From Pelomonas sp. Root1237 (lineage in GTDB: Bacteria; Pseudomonadota; Gammaproteobacteria; Burkholderiales; Burkholderiaceae_C), in contig NZ_LMDK01000016.1 of NCBI RefSeq assembly GCF_001425055.1, positions 62,001 to 126,000 on the forward strand: DNA of 64,000 bases, read 5' to 3'. Shown piece by piece: positions 8,624 through 19,101 of the stretch (its first letter is position 1; every line of letters starts with the position of its first letter). Under the pieces are notes generated by a model. That model was not told the origin of the DNA. It made no database searches and saw only the letters and a list, made by a program, of their open reading frames with translations. The position numbers and the translations under genes were made by a program.

Positions 8624-9072
8624 TGCGCTGGAACTGCCTGCGCTTTGACGAGCTGAGCGTGCAGCAGCTCTACAGTGTGCTGGCCCTGCGCTCCGAGGTC
8701 TTTGTCGTCGAGCAGAACTGCGTGTTCCTCGACATCGACGGTCTCGATCCGCAAACCTGGCATCTGCTGGGGTCAGGCGACGACGGCAAGCTCAAGGCCT
8801 ATGCGCGCTTGATCCCGCCCGGGCTGAAGGCGCCCGAAGCCCTCATCGGCCGCGTCGTCACGTCGCCCGCCGCACGCAGCGGTGGCGTGGGCCGCGCGCT
8901 GATGGCCGAGGCCCTCGTTCACTGCGCGCGTCTGTGGCCCGCCCACGCGATCACGCTGCACGCCCAGGCCCACCTGGAGCGCTTTTACGCCAGCTTTGGT
9001 TTCGTATCGGTGGGTGAGCAATACATCGAAGACGGCATCCCCCATGTGGAGATGCGCAAGGAGACCCCATGA
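8623..9072 (+). CDS. GNAT acetyltransferase, ElaA family
   Basis: 149-residue protein of the ElaA-type GCN5-related N-acetyltransferases. N-terminal FDELSVQQLYSVLALRSEVFVVEQNC and C-terminal HAQAHLERFYASFGFVSVGEQYIEDGIPHVEM are the hallmarks of ElaA; the acetyl-CoA loop is SPAARSGGVGRALMAEAL. ATG overlaps the stop of the oxidoreductase gene by one base (TGATG), and the stop overlaps the following SDR by four bases, so the three are co-translated. The acceptor substrate of this family is not established. Confidence 0.87.
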   Translation: MRWNCLRFDELSVQQLYSVLALRSEVFVVEQNCVFLDIDGLDPQTWHLLGSGDDGKLKAYARLIPPGLKAPEALIGRVVTSPAARSGGVGRALMAEALVHCARLWPAHAITLHAQAHLERFYASFGFVSVGEQYIEDGIPHVEMRKETP

Positions 9073-9962
9073 AAAAGACTGCTGTCATCACCGGCGCCGG
9101 GTCCGGCTTTGGCCTGGAAACCGCCCGCCTCGCCGCCCAGCGCGGCATGAACCTCGTCCTCGTCGACGTGCAGGCCGATGCCCTGGACAAGGCGCAAGCT
9201 GAGTTCAGGGAGTTCAAGGACGTCGAGGTGCTGGCCCGCGTCGTCGACGTCGCCAAGGCCGATCAGATGGAAGGGCTGGCTGCCGCGGTGCAAGAGCGCT
9301 TCGGCGCGCCGCACTTCGTCTTCAACAACGCCGGCGTCGGCTCGGGCGGGCTGATCTGGGAGAACTCCCTGGCCGACTGGGAATGGGTGATGGGCGTCAA
9401 CGTGATGGGCGTCGTGCATGGCGTGCGCCTGTTCACGCCCATGATGCTGGCCGCCGCCAAGGCCGACCCCGGCTATTCGGGCCACATCGTCAACACCGCC
9501 TCGATGGCCGGCATGTTGAACCCGCCCAACATGGGCGTCTACAACGTGTCCAAGCATGCGGTGGTGTCGCTGTCGGAGACGCTCTACCAGGACCTGTCCC
9601 TGGTGACCGACCAGATCCACGCCTCGGTGCTTTGCCCCTTCTTCGTGCCCACCGGCATCAGCCAGAGCCACCGCAACCGCCCGGCCGACCTGGCTGCGGC
9701 CAAGCCGACCAAGAGCCAGATGATTTCCCAGGCGCAGTCCGACAAGGCCGTGTCCTCGGGCAAGCTGACAGCGGCCGACGTCGCCGCTATGGTCTTCGAC
9801 GCCATCGACCACAACAAGTTCTACATCTTCAGCCACCCGCAGGCGCTGGCAGGCGTGCAGACGCGTCTGGAAGACGTCATGCTGCTGCGCAACCCGACCG
9901 ACGCCTTTGCCGACCGACCCGAGATCGGCGCCGGCCTGCGCGCCAAGCTGCGCACCGATTGA
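9069..9962 (+). CDS. Short-chain dehydrogenase/reductase
   Basis: 297-residue classical SDR. The cofactor motif TGAGSGFG is at 8-15, NNAG at about 90-93, and the active-site YNVSK follows SMAGMLNPPNMGV. The C-terminal extension (FSHPQALAGVQTRLEDVMLLRNPTDAF) is like that of SDRs annotated for hydroxy-ketone or aromatic substrates. ATG overlaps the acetyltransferase stop (ATGA). A dehydrogenase for an alcohol or keto compound is safe; the substrate cannot be read from sequence. A 266-base gap follows before the transporter gene. Confidence 0.87.
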   Translation: MKKTAVITGAGSGFGLETARLAAQRGMNLVLVDVQADALDKAQAEFREFKDVEVLARVVDVAKADQMEGLAAAVQERFGAPHFVFNNAGVGSGGLIWENSLADWEWVMGVNVMGVVHGVRLFTPMMLAAAKADPGYSGHIVNTASMAGMLNPPNMGVYNVSKHAVVSLSETLYQDLSLVTDQIHASVLCPFFVPTGISQSHRNRPADLAAAKPTKSQMISQAQSDKAVSSGKLTAADVAAMVFDAIDHNKFYIFSHPQALAGVQTRLEDVMLLRNPTDAFADRPEIGAGLRAKLRTD

Positions 9963-10191
9963 GCGCGCTCGCGGCGCGGCCTGACCCTTCGCCACAACGC
10001 GCGGGTCCGAGGTCGACCAGCCGGCAGCCCGTCTGACACCGGCTGGATGCTCATCCCTGACTGACGCGACTTGCTGGCGCTCTTGAGCGCCGGCAAGCAC
10101 CGCCAATGTAGAGGCTGCCCAGGGTTCACGGCAGGTTCCAAAGCGGTCCGAAATGGGATACTTGCGTCACGGAACGACAGGCCACAAAAAA

Positions 10192-10211
10192 TGAAACTGT
10201 CTTCCATTTCA
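10192..10211 (+). promoter_or_regulatory. Candidate operator upstream of the uronide transporter
   Basis: An inverted repeat TGAAA-N10-TTTCA sits 18 bases before the transporter ATG, preceded by AAAAA. The AAAAAT...AAC...TTCA composition resembles the patch at 2065-2086 in front of kduD, so a shared regulator, plausibly the locally encoded KdgR, is possible. KdgR boxes of enterobacteria have TGAAA and TTTCA arms but a shorter spacer, so this is only a candidate. Confidence 0.3.
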
Positions 10212-10228
10212 ACGCGAGTCAGCACTTC

Positions 10229-11740
10229 ATGAGCAGAACCATCTCAATGCGGCACACGCTGAGCTACGGCAGTGCCAACCTGCTGGGCAGCGGCGCCCTG
10301 GCCATCGCGGCGGCATGGCTGCTCTATTTCTATACGACCTTCTGCGGGCTGACGGTCGTCGAGGCAGCCACCATCTTCTCCGTGGCCAGCATCCTGGACG
10401 CCATCAGCAACCCCGTGATGGGGTATATCAGCGACAACTTCTACAACACGCGATTGGGCCGCAAATTCGGGCGCCGGCGATTTTTCATATTGGTCGGCAT
10501 CCCGGCGGTGCTGCTGTATCCGCTGATGTGGATCGAGGGTTTCGGGTTCTGGTACTACCTGAGCATGTACGCCCTCTTCGAGCTGGTCTACACCATGATC
10601 ATGGTGCCCTATGAAACCCTGGCGACGGAGATGACCACGGATTTCGCGGTTCGCTCCAAGCTCACCGGCTCCAAGGCGATGTTTGGCAAGGGCGCCAACT
10701 TCCTGGCCGCCTTCATCCCGGCCCAACTCTTCTTGGTCTACAGCAAGGAGTCGGCCACGCCCTTCCTGCTGACGGGCATCATCTACGCCCTCATCATGTG
10801 CGCCGCGATGGCGGCCCTCTACTTCTCCTCTTGGGAGCGGCCCGTGCACGAGGTAGTGCAGGAGCGCGCGGGCAGCCTGGGCAAGGCGCTCAAGAAACTC
10901 GCCTCGGACATGCTGTCGACCTTCCACTTGAAGATCTTTCGCAAACACCTCGGCATGTATCTGCTGGGTTTTGGGGCGGAATGGCTGTTCGCTTCGATAT
11001 TCACTTATTTCATCGTCTTCGGCATGGGCCAGGACAAATCCGTTGTCGGCTATCTGAACAGTTTCAGTTCGGTGATGCAGTTGATATCGACCATGTTGTT
11101 CATCGGCCTGTGCATCAAATTCGGCTTTGCGCGTCCCTACCGCATCGCCCTGCTCATCGTCTGCGGCAGTGTGCTGGCCTATACCGCGCTGTTCTACCTC
11201 GGCTGGTCCAAGCAGACCACGACCATCGCCCTCTTTGCCGTCACGGCGGTGTTCGGCCTGGGCACCGGCGGCGTCTACTACATCCCCTGGACGGTCTACA
11301 CCTTCCTGGCCGACGTCGACGAGGTGCTGACGGGGCGGCGGCGTGAAGGAATCTATGCCGGCGCCATGACCTTCGCCGGCAAGATCACCCGCTCGGCCGT
11401 TGTCTTCGTCATGGGCTGGACGCTGGGCCAGTTCGGCTTCCTGTCCGGCCAGGCCACCCAGCCCGAGATCGCGGTCAACGCCATCGTCGGCATCTTCACG
11501 CTGGGCGTCATCGCCTTGGCACTGGGTGGCATCTACTACACCACCCAGATGAAGCTCGATCGCAAGAACCACGCCGTCCTGCTCGAAGAAATCGCGCGCA
11601 TCAAGGCAGGCGGCCGCATCGGCGACGCCCCTGCTGAGGCCCGCGCCGTGGCCGAGGAACTGACCGGCTGGAAGTACGAACAGTGCTGGGGCAACAACGC
11701 CCTGGCGCCGACGGGAGCGACACCGGTCGTGCGGGCCTGA
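10229..11740 (+). CDS. GPH-family (MFS-type) sugar/uronide:cation symporter
   Basis: 503-residue, about 12-span membrane transporter of the glycoside-pentoside-hexuronide group. The N-terminus HTLSYGSANLLGSGALAIAAAWLLYFYTTFCGL and the loop NPVMGYISDNFYNTRLGRKFGRRRFF (D-x-x-x-T-R-x-G-R-x-R-P-like signature) are typical, with repeated MVPYETLATEM. A cytoplasmic hydrophilic tail of about 50 residues ends the protein. Dickeya TogT, a GPH member, imports oligogalacturonides, so inner-membrane uptake of pectin oligomers for the cytoplasmic lyase is the likely role here. The substrate is inferred from the neighbouring genes. Confidence 0.88.
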   Translation: MSRTISMRHTLSYGSANLLGSGALAIAAAWLLYFYTTFCGLTVVEAATIFSVASILDAISNPVMGYISDNFYNTRLGRKFGRRRFFILVGIPAVLLYPLMWIEGFGFWYYLSMYALFELVYTMIMVPYETLATEMTTDFAVRSKLTGSKAMFGKGANFLAAFIPAQLFLVYSKESATPFLLTGIIYALIMCAAMAALYFSSWERPVHEVVQERAGSLGKALKKLASDMLSTFHLKIFRKHLGMYLLGFGAEWLFASIFTYFIVFGMGQDKSVVGYLNSFSSVMQLISTMLFIGLCIKFGFARPYRIALLIVCGSVLAYTALFYLGWSKQTTTIALFAVTAVFGLGTGGVYYIPWTVYTFLADVDEVLTGRRREGIYAGAMTFAGKITRSAVVFVMGWTLGQFGFLSGQATQPEIAVNAIVGIFTLGVIALALGGIYYTTQMKLDRKNHAVLLEEIARIKAGGRIGDAPAEARAVAEELTGWKYEQCWGNNALAPTGATPVVRA

Positions 11741-11808
11741 GGGACGGCGAGCGCCGCCTGCGGCGCAGCCCAACCAGGTCACGGCCAGCCCGGTTCCTAG
11801 AATCGGGC
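11741..11808. other. Gap with GC hairpin and -10-like element
   Basis: After the transporter stop a compact hairpin GCGCCGC-CT-GCGGCGC (about 11750-11765) has no following T run, so it is only terminator-like. TAGAAT just before the next ATG could be a -10 element of a leaderless or short-leader transcript for the flavoprotein gene. Confidence 0.3.
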
Positions 11809-13065
11809 ATGCAACCCAAAGATCCCACGGCCGATATCGCCATCATCGGCGGCGGCCCCGCCGGCCTGATGGCGGCCGAAGTGCTGGCCGCAGTCGGCCA
11901 CACCGTCACCGTCTTCGACGCCAAGCCCAGCGTCGGCCGCAAATTCCTGCTCGCCGGCAAGGGCGGGCTCAACCTGACCCATTCGGAGCCCTTCGAGCCC
12001 TTTATCGAGCGCTTCGGTGCGCGGGCGGCGCACATCGAGCCGCTGCTGCGCGGTTTTGACGGCGATGCGCTGCGTGACTGGGCCGCGCGCCTGGGCATCG
12101 AGACCTTTGTCGGCACTTCGGGCCGTGTGTTCCCCAAGGACCTGAAGGCCGCGCCGTTGCTGCGTGCCTGGCTGCACCGGTTGCGCGCGACTGGCGTGAG
12201 GTTCGCGATGCGGCATCGCTGGGCCGGCTGGGCCGACGATGGCGCCCTGCGCTTCGACACCCCCGACGGTGAACGCCTGGTGACACCGCGCGCCACGCTG
12301 CTCGCGCTGGGTGGCGCCTCCTGGCCCCAACTCGGCTCGGACGGTGCCTGGGTCGAGCGGCTCGCCGCGCGGGGCGTCGACATCGCACCGCTGCGTCCCG
12401 CCAATTGCGGCTTCGATGTTGGGCCCACCGCGGCCCACGCCGGCGGCCCCGGCTGGAGCGAACGCTTTGCCACCGAGTTCGCCGGCCAACCGATCAAGCC
12501 GGTCGCACTCGAGACCGAAGGCTTCGCGAATCGCGCCGGCGAGTTCGTCTTCACGGCCACAGGCATCGAAGGCTCGCTGGTGTACGCAGCGAGCAGCAGC
12601 TTGCGCGAGCAGATTGCGCGTGACGGCGTCGCCACGCTGCACCTGGACCTGCTGCCCCAGCTGACAGCCGAGCGCGTTCTCGCAGAGGTCAGGCACCCGC
12701 GCGGCAGCCGGTCCCTGTCCTCGCACCTGAAAAGCCGCCTGCACCTGAACCCGCTCAAGCTCGGCTTGCTGCACGAATTGCTTACCCGCGAGCAGATGCT
12801 TGATGCCGCCACGCTGGCCGCTGCGATGAAGCATCTACCGCTGACGCTGCGCGCGCCCCGCCCAGTGGCCGAAGCCATCAGTACGGCCGGCGGCGTGCGC
12901 TTCGAGGCGCTGACCCAGAGCCTGATGCTGAAGGCCCTGCCCGGCGTTTTTGTCGCCGGCGAAATGCTGGACTGGGAAGCGCCCACCGGCGGCTATCTGC
13001 TGACAGCCAGCATGGCCAGCGGGCGCGCCGCAGCCGCGGGGCTTGCGGCTTGGCTGGCGTCCTGA
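11809..13065 (+). CDS. HI0933-type FAD-dependent flavoprotein
   Basis: 418-residue NAD(P)/FAD oxidoreductase of the HI0933/YhiN superfamily (the shorter, TIGR03862-like branch). The FAD-binding motif IIGGGPAGLMAAEVLAAVGHTVTVFDAKPSVGRKFLLAGKGGLNLTH occupies residues ~10-55, and the C-terminal signature is GVFVAGEMLDWEAPTGGYLLTASMASGRAAA. The ATG at 11809 directly precedes the FAD motif; longer in-frame extensions overlap the previous gene's end and lack family similarity. The biochemical role of this family is not established. It begins the housekeeping part of the window. Confidence 0.88.
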   Translation: MQPKDPTADIAIIGGGPAGLMAAEVLAAVGHTVTVFDAKPSVGRKFLLAGKGGLNLTHSEPFEPFIERFGARAAHIEPLLRGFDGDALRDWAARLGIETFVGTSGRVFPKDLKAAPLLRAWLHRLRATGVRFAMRHRWAGWADDGALRFDTPDGERLVTPRATLLALGGASWPQLGSDGAWVERLAARGVDIAPLRPANCGFDVGPTAAHAGGPGWSERFATEFAGQPIKPVALETEGFANRAGEFVFTATGIEGSLVYAASSSLREQIARDGVATLHLDLLPQLTAERVLAEVRHPRGSRSLSSHLKSRLHLNPLKLGLLHELLTREQMLDAATLAAAMKHLPLTLRAPRPVAEAISTAGGVRFEALTQSLMLKALPGVFVAGEMLDWEAPTGGYLLTASMASGRAAAAGLAAWLAS

Positions 13066-13181
13066 CAGTCACAGTTGGTTGCAACCCGAACGGGCAGGCA
13101 TCCCTAGCCCTTGGGTGCCGCGGGGATGGGGTGAGCCGAAGCGGCTCCTAGACTCCGCCGTCCCTGCTAACGACACATCTC

Positions 13182-14186
13182 ATGACGTCCCTGCGCCTCG
13201 CCACCCTGGCCCTGAGCTTGACCGCCGCGTTCGCCCACCTCCCGGCATCGGCCGACGCGACCTTGCCGCCCATTTCCCTGGGCATGCCCAATGCGTCCAA
13301 CCTGTACGGGCTGGAACTGAACCAGTGGTTTGTCGCCACCAACGAGGCCACGGCCGGCACGATCATCGACGGCACGCTCAGCCAGGACGGCGCCTGGTTG
13401 AACTTTCCGTCCGCTGCCCAGCTGAGCCGCAGCGCGACTGACTCGCAAGCCGTCAATGACAAGCTGGCCTCGGCCTTCGCCCGCGTCGGACCGACCAGCC
13501 TCGGTGCGTCGGCCTCCGCGCTGGCGCCGTTGAATCCGACCGCCATCAGCAGCGTTGCAGTCGGCCATTCCTTCATGGGCTACTGGGCCATGCTGGACCA
13601 GGACACGACCGTTCAGTTTGACCTGAAGCTTGATGGCCATCTGGCGACGACGGGTGACCGCGCCCTGGGCGCCGACCGCTCGGGCGCTGCCGTCACCGCC
13701 TTCGTCGTCGGCTCGCAAGCCAACTTCACGGCCGAAAGCCAGTACGCCTTGTTCAAGACTGCGGGGCTCGATGCCTTCGAAGTCGGGGGCGATCCCCTGC
13801 TGCAGCAACTCATTGCCGCCCACCCCAGCACGCAGACCCATCTCGACGTGTTCGGTGTGCAAAGCGACACCATGAGCCGCTCGCTGGACGTCGACACCAC
13901 CCTCCACGTGAGCGCCAATGGCACGCGGATCGACTGCCAGACCCCCATCTCGCCCGCCTGCGGCCGCTACTTCTACATGGTGGGCGCCTTCCTGTTCACG
14001 GGTGCGCAGAACGGCGCCGCGGCCGACTTCTCGCACACGCTCGACGTCACGAGCATCCGCATCGGCAACGACGCGGCACAGCCCTTCAACGCCGTCTCGG
14101 CCGTGCCCGAGCCGGCATCGGCTGCGATGCTTGTGGCCGGCCTCATCGGCCTGGGTCTTACCACGCGCCGCCGCCTGCGCTGCTGA
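13182..14186 (+). CDS. PEP-CTERM sorted exported protein
   Basis: 334-residue secreted protein. The N-terminal signal peptide ends near LPASADA. The C-terminal tripartite PEP-CTERM tag is VPEPASAAMLVAGLIGLGLTTRRRLRC: the PEP motif, a hydrophobic helix and an arginine cluster at the very end. Such tags are recognised by exosortase/archaeosortase systems in exopolysaccharide-producing Gram-negatives. The mature part is rich in Ala, Thr and Ser with two Cys near 248-258 (CQTPISPAC) and matches no enzyme I recognise. The PEP motif is preceded by a typical spacer. Function of the mature domain is unknown; the sorting signal is clear. Confidence 0.85.
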   Translation: MTSLRLATLALSLTAAFAHLPASADATLPPISLGMPNASNLYGLELNQWFVATNEATAGTIIDGTLSQDGAWLNFPSAAQLSRSATDSQAVNDKLASAFARVGPTSLGASASALAPLNPTAISSVAVGHSFMGYWAMLDQDTTVQFDLKLDGHLATTGDRALGADRSGAAVTAFVVGSQANFTAESQYALFKTAGLDAFEVGGDPLLQQLIAAHPSTQTHLDVFGVQSDTMSRSLDVDTTLHVSANGTRIDCQTPISPACGRYFYMVGAFLFTGAQNGAAADFSHTLDVTSIRIGNDAAQPFNAVSAVPEPASAAMLVAGLIGLGLTTRRRLRC

Positions 14187-14191
14187 CACTC

Positions 14192-14225
14192 AGGGCCCGC
14201 CGGTCCGCGGCAGCGGGCGGGCCCT
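14192..14225 (+). terminator. Terminator-like hairpin after the PEP-CTERM gene
   Basis: A 10-base-pair GC stem, AGGGCCCGCC (14192-14201) with GGCGGGCCCT (14216-14225), begins six bases after the stop codon. There is no T run, so it may slow polymerase or protect the 3' end rather than act as a classical rho-independent terminator. Confidence 0.5.
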
Positions 14226-14255
14226 GCGCGACGGAAAACCTGGAGAAGTCGCGCG

Positions 14256-14289
14256 ACGGGTTTCAGGTATCCCGTTGCAGGAAACCCGT
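14256..14289. repeat. Perfect inverted repeat upstream of tex
   Basis: Nine-base arms ACGGGTTTC (14256-14264) and GAAACCCGT (14281-14289) flank a 16-base spacer, 43 bases before the chosen tex start. It could be an operator or a 5' UTR hairpin. It overlaps the alternative GTG start of tex at 14288, which argues against that start. Confidence 0.6.
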
Positions 14290-14332
14290 GTGGGAAAATC
14301 GCAGGCTTTTCGCCCGATTTCCAGAGCCCGTT

Positions 14333-16663
<2,331 letters not shown>

Positions 16664-16823
16664 CCTTCGTCATTGCCACAGCGAGCTGCCATGATCGCGG
16701 CCCGCGCCGCGGGGCGTCGATTGGTGCCCCTGAACCCGCAACTGGTCGCAGCACCGCCGCGCCATGACAGCGCTGCCGCTATGGTGCGCGCCGCGCGCTG
16801 AATCGCATCTCTCGGAGTCCGTC

Positions 16824-19082
16824 TTGAAAACCCCCGCCCTCGCCTTGCTGCTTCTGCTCAGCCCAGCCCTGGTCCTGGCCCAGCAGGAGGTCGACCGCGC
16901 CTCGAACAACTCACCCACGCCCAGCAACAACCAACTCGAACGCGTCTCGGTGACGCGCCAGCAGACCGACACCGACCTGCGCCGCCGCGAGCCCGTGGCC
17001 AAGCAGCTCTATGGCCGCGACGAGCTGGACAAATACGGCGACACCCAGCTCAGCGATGTGCTCAAGCGCCTGCCGGGCATCAACGTCTCCGGCGGCCAGC
17101 TGCGCATGCGCGGCCTGGGCGGCGCCTACACGCAGATCCTCGTCAACGGCGAGCCGGCGCCCCCGGGCTTCAGCCTGGACAACCTGAACCCCGCCCAGGT
17201 CGAGCGACTGGAGGTCAGCAAGGCCCCGACGGCCGACCAGAGCGCCCAGGCCATTGCCGGCACGCTCAACATCATCCTGAAGGACGCCCCGCGCGTCGTG
17301 CAGAAGGACTTGCGGCTGGGAATGGCCTATGCGTCGGAAAAGCCCGTCATCAACGCCGGCTTCACCTATGGCGACCGCGTCATCGGCGGCCTGGGTTTCG
17401 TGCTGCCGATCAATGTCCAACAGTGGAATTTCGTCAACGAGAACGAGGGCGACCGCGTGCGTGACCGCGGCCTCACCGGCCTGCGCAACAGCGGGCGCGA
17501 CCGCTCGTTCGGCCAGGGCTTCAACATGGCGCCGCGCCTGAACTGGAAGCTCGGCGACGACGAGACGCTGAGCGTGCAAGGGTTCTTCATCCAGAACCGC
17601 TTCCGCAGCGAAGGCAGCAACACCACCGAGGTGCTGTTCGCAGACCCGGCCACGCCGAGCAAGAGCGTGCTGCCGCCCAGCCTGCTCGACACCACCCGCA
17701 ACCGTGGCACCTTCTCGGCCCAGCGGGTCAATCTGCAATACAACAACCGCTTCGGCGAGGACCGCCGCATCGAGCTGCGCGCTGGCGCGGGCAGTGGCGG
17801 CGCGGACTTCAACTCCGGCTTCTTCGGCCGCAACAAGGACGGCACGCCGGCGATCGACCGCCTCACCACCGGCGAAAACCGCAATCGCAACACGACGCTG
17901 TCGGGCAAATACAGCCAGTACGCTGGCGATGCCCACACCGTGACCGCCGGCGCCGAACTGGAACGTCGCACGCGTGACGAAAGCCGTCGCACCCAGCAGT
18001 TCGACTACCGCAAGGCCGACCCCAAATGGGAGGACCTGCTGACCGGCGTCGAAGGCCAGCCCTTCAACGCGACGATCACGCGCTCGGCCCTGTACGCGCA
18101 GGACGAATGGGAGATCAACCCGCAATGGTCGGCCTATGCCGGCGTTCGCCACGAGCAGATCAAGATGGCCAGCGAAGGCGCAAGCAGCCAGTTCGCCAGC
18201 ACCAGCAAGGTCACCACGCCATTGCTGCACCTGAACTTCAAGCCCGACCCCAAGGGCCGCGACCTGGTGCGCGCCAGCCTCACGCGCAGCTACAAGGCTG
18301 CCGACGTCCAGCAGCTCATCGCCCGGCCGACCGTCAACACCGATTACGAGGTGCGCGGCCCCAATGCCCGCATCAACACCGAGCTTGGTCCCGACCGCAT
18401 CGGCAACCCGCAGCTCAAGCCTGAACTGGCCACGGGGCTGGACGTGGCCTACGAGAAGTACCTTCCGGCCGGGGGGCTGATCTCCGTTGGCGTTTTCCAT
18501 CGCCGCATCACCAACCTGATCCGCACCGACCGCCCGCGGTTGATGACCGTCGACTATGCCGACACGCAGCGCTACGTCATCACCCAGATCAATCTCAGCA
18601 AGGCCACGACCCAGGGCTTGGAGCTGGAGGTCAAGGGCCGTGCCGGCGAACTCTTCCCCAGCCTCTTCGAGCCCAGCACCAACCTCAATCTGCGTGCGTC
18701 GCTGAACCTGTACCGGTCCACGGTCGCCGACATCCCCGGCCCCGACAACCGTTTGGAAGGCCAGCAGCCATGGCAATTCAACTTCGGTGCGGACTATCGG
18801 TTCAAGAGTCTGCCCATCAACATGGGATTCAGCGCACAGATCGCACCGGAGTTCGACGTACGCCAAAGCGTGCTGCAGAGCCAGACTTCGCTGGCCTCGC
18901 GCTCGCTGGACGCCTTTGCGGCGATGCAAGTCAGCAAGCAGGACAGCGTGCGCGTCAGCGTCAACGGCCTGTTCCAGCCCCAACAGGGCACGCGGGTCGT
19001 CATCATCGGCACGCCCGACTACAACCTGAACCGTCGCGATCCGGTGCCATGGTGGGCAGTGAACTGGGAACACAAGTTCTGA
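16824..19082 (+). CDS. TonB-dependent receptor
   Basis: 752-residue outer-membrane receptor. The start is best placed at TTG 16824, after CGGAG, which gives a clean signal peptide (LKTPALALLLLLSPALVLAQ); an upstream in-frame ATG at 16764 would add 20 unlikely residues. The plug domain (about 60-170) contains DVLKRLPGINVSGGQLRMRGLGGAYTQILVNGEPAP and VERLEVSKAPTADQSAQAIAGTLNIILK. The barrel ends in NWEHKF, with the terminal Phe typical of outer-membrane barrels. It is followed after 19 bases by a patatin-like gene. The ligand is unknown; similarity to receptors of the ferrienterochelin/colicin type suggests a siderophore or other large substrate. Confidence 0.9.
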   Translation: MKTPALALLLLLSPALVLAQQEVDRASNNSPTPSNNQLERVSVTRQQTDTDLRRREPVAKQLYGRDELDKYGDTQLSDVLKRLPGINVSGGQLRMRGLGGAYTQILVNGEPAPPGFSLDNLNPAQVERLEVSKAPTADQSAQAIAGTLNIILKDAPRVVQKDLRLGMAYASEKPVINAGFTYGDRVIGGLGFVLPINVQQWNFVNENEGDRVRDRGLTGLRNSGRDRSFGQGFNMAPRLNWKLGDDETLSVQGFFIQNRFRSEGSNTTEVLFADPATPSKSVLPPSLLDTTRNRGTFSAQRVNLQYNNRFGEDRRIELRAGAGSGGADFNSGFFGRNKDGTPAIDRLTTGENRNRNTTLSGKYSQYAGDAHTVTAGAELERRTRDESRRTQQFDYRKADPKWEDLLTGVEGQPFNATITRSALYAQDEWEINPQWSAYAGVRHEQIKMASEGASSQFASTSKVTTPLLHLNFKPDPKGRDLVRASLTRSYKAADVQQLIARPTVNTDYEVRGPNARINTELGPDRIGNPQLKPELATGLDVAYEKYLPAGGLISVGVFHRRITNLIRTDRPRLMTVDYADTQRYVITQINLSKATTQGLELEVKGRAGELFPSLFEPSTNLNLRASLNLYRSTVADIPGPDNRLEGQQPWQFNFGADYRFKSLPINMGFSAQIAPEFDVRQSVLQSQTSLASRSLDAFAAMQVSKQDSVRVSVNGLFQPQQGTRVVIIGTPDYNLNRRDPVPWWAVNWEHKF

Positions 19083-19101
19083 TCCGGGCTATCTTCAGCG
19101 C

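Noticed and set aside
14288-14332. GTG 14288 as the start of tex
   Set aside because: It lies in one arm of the inverted repeat at 14256-14289 and adds residues not typical of Tex; TTG 14333 fits the family N-terminus.
16911-19073. 720-codon minus-strand frame opposite the second TonB receptor
   Set aside because: Antisense shadow of a well-supported gene with signal peptide, plug domain and terminal Phe.
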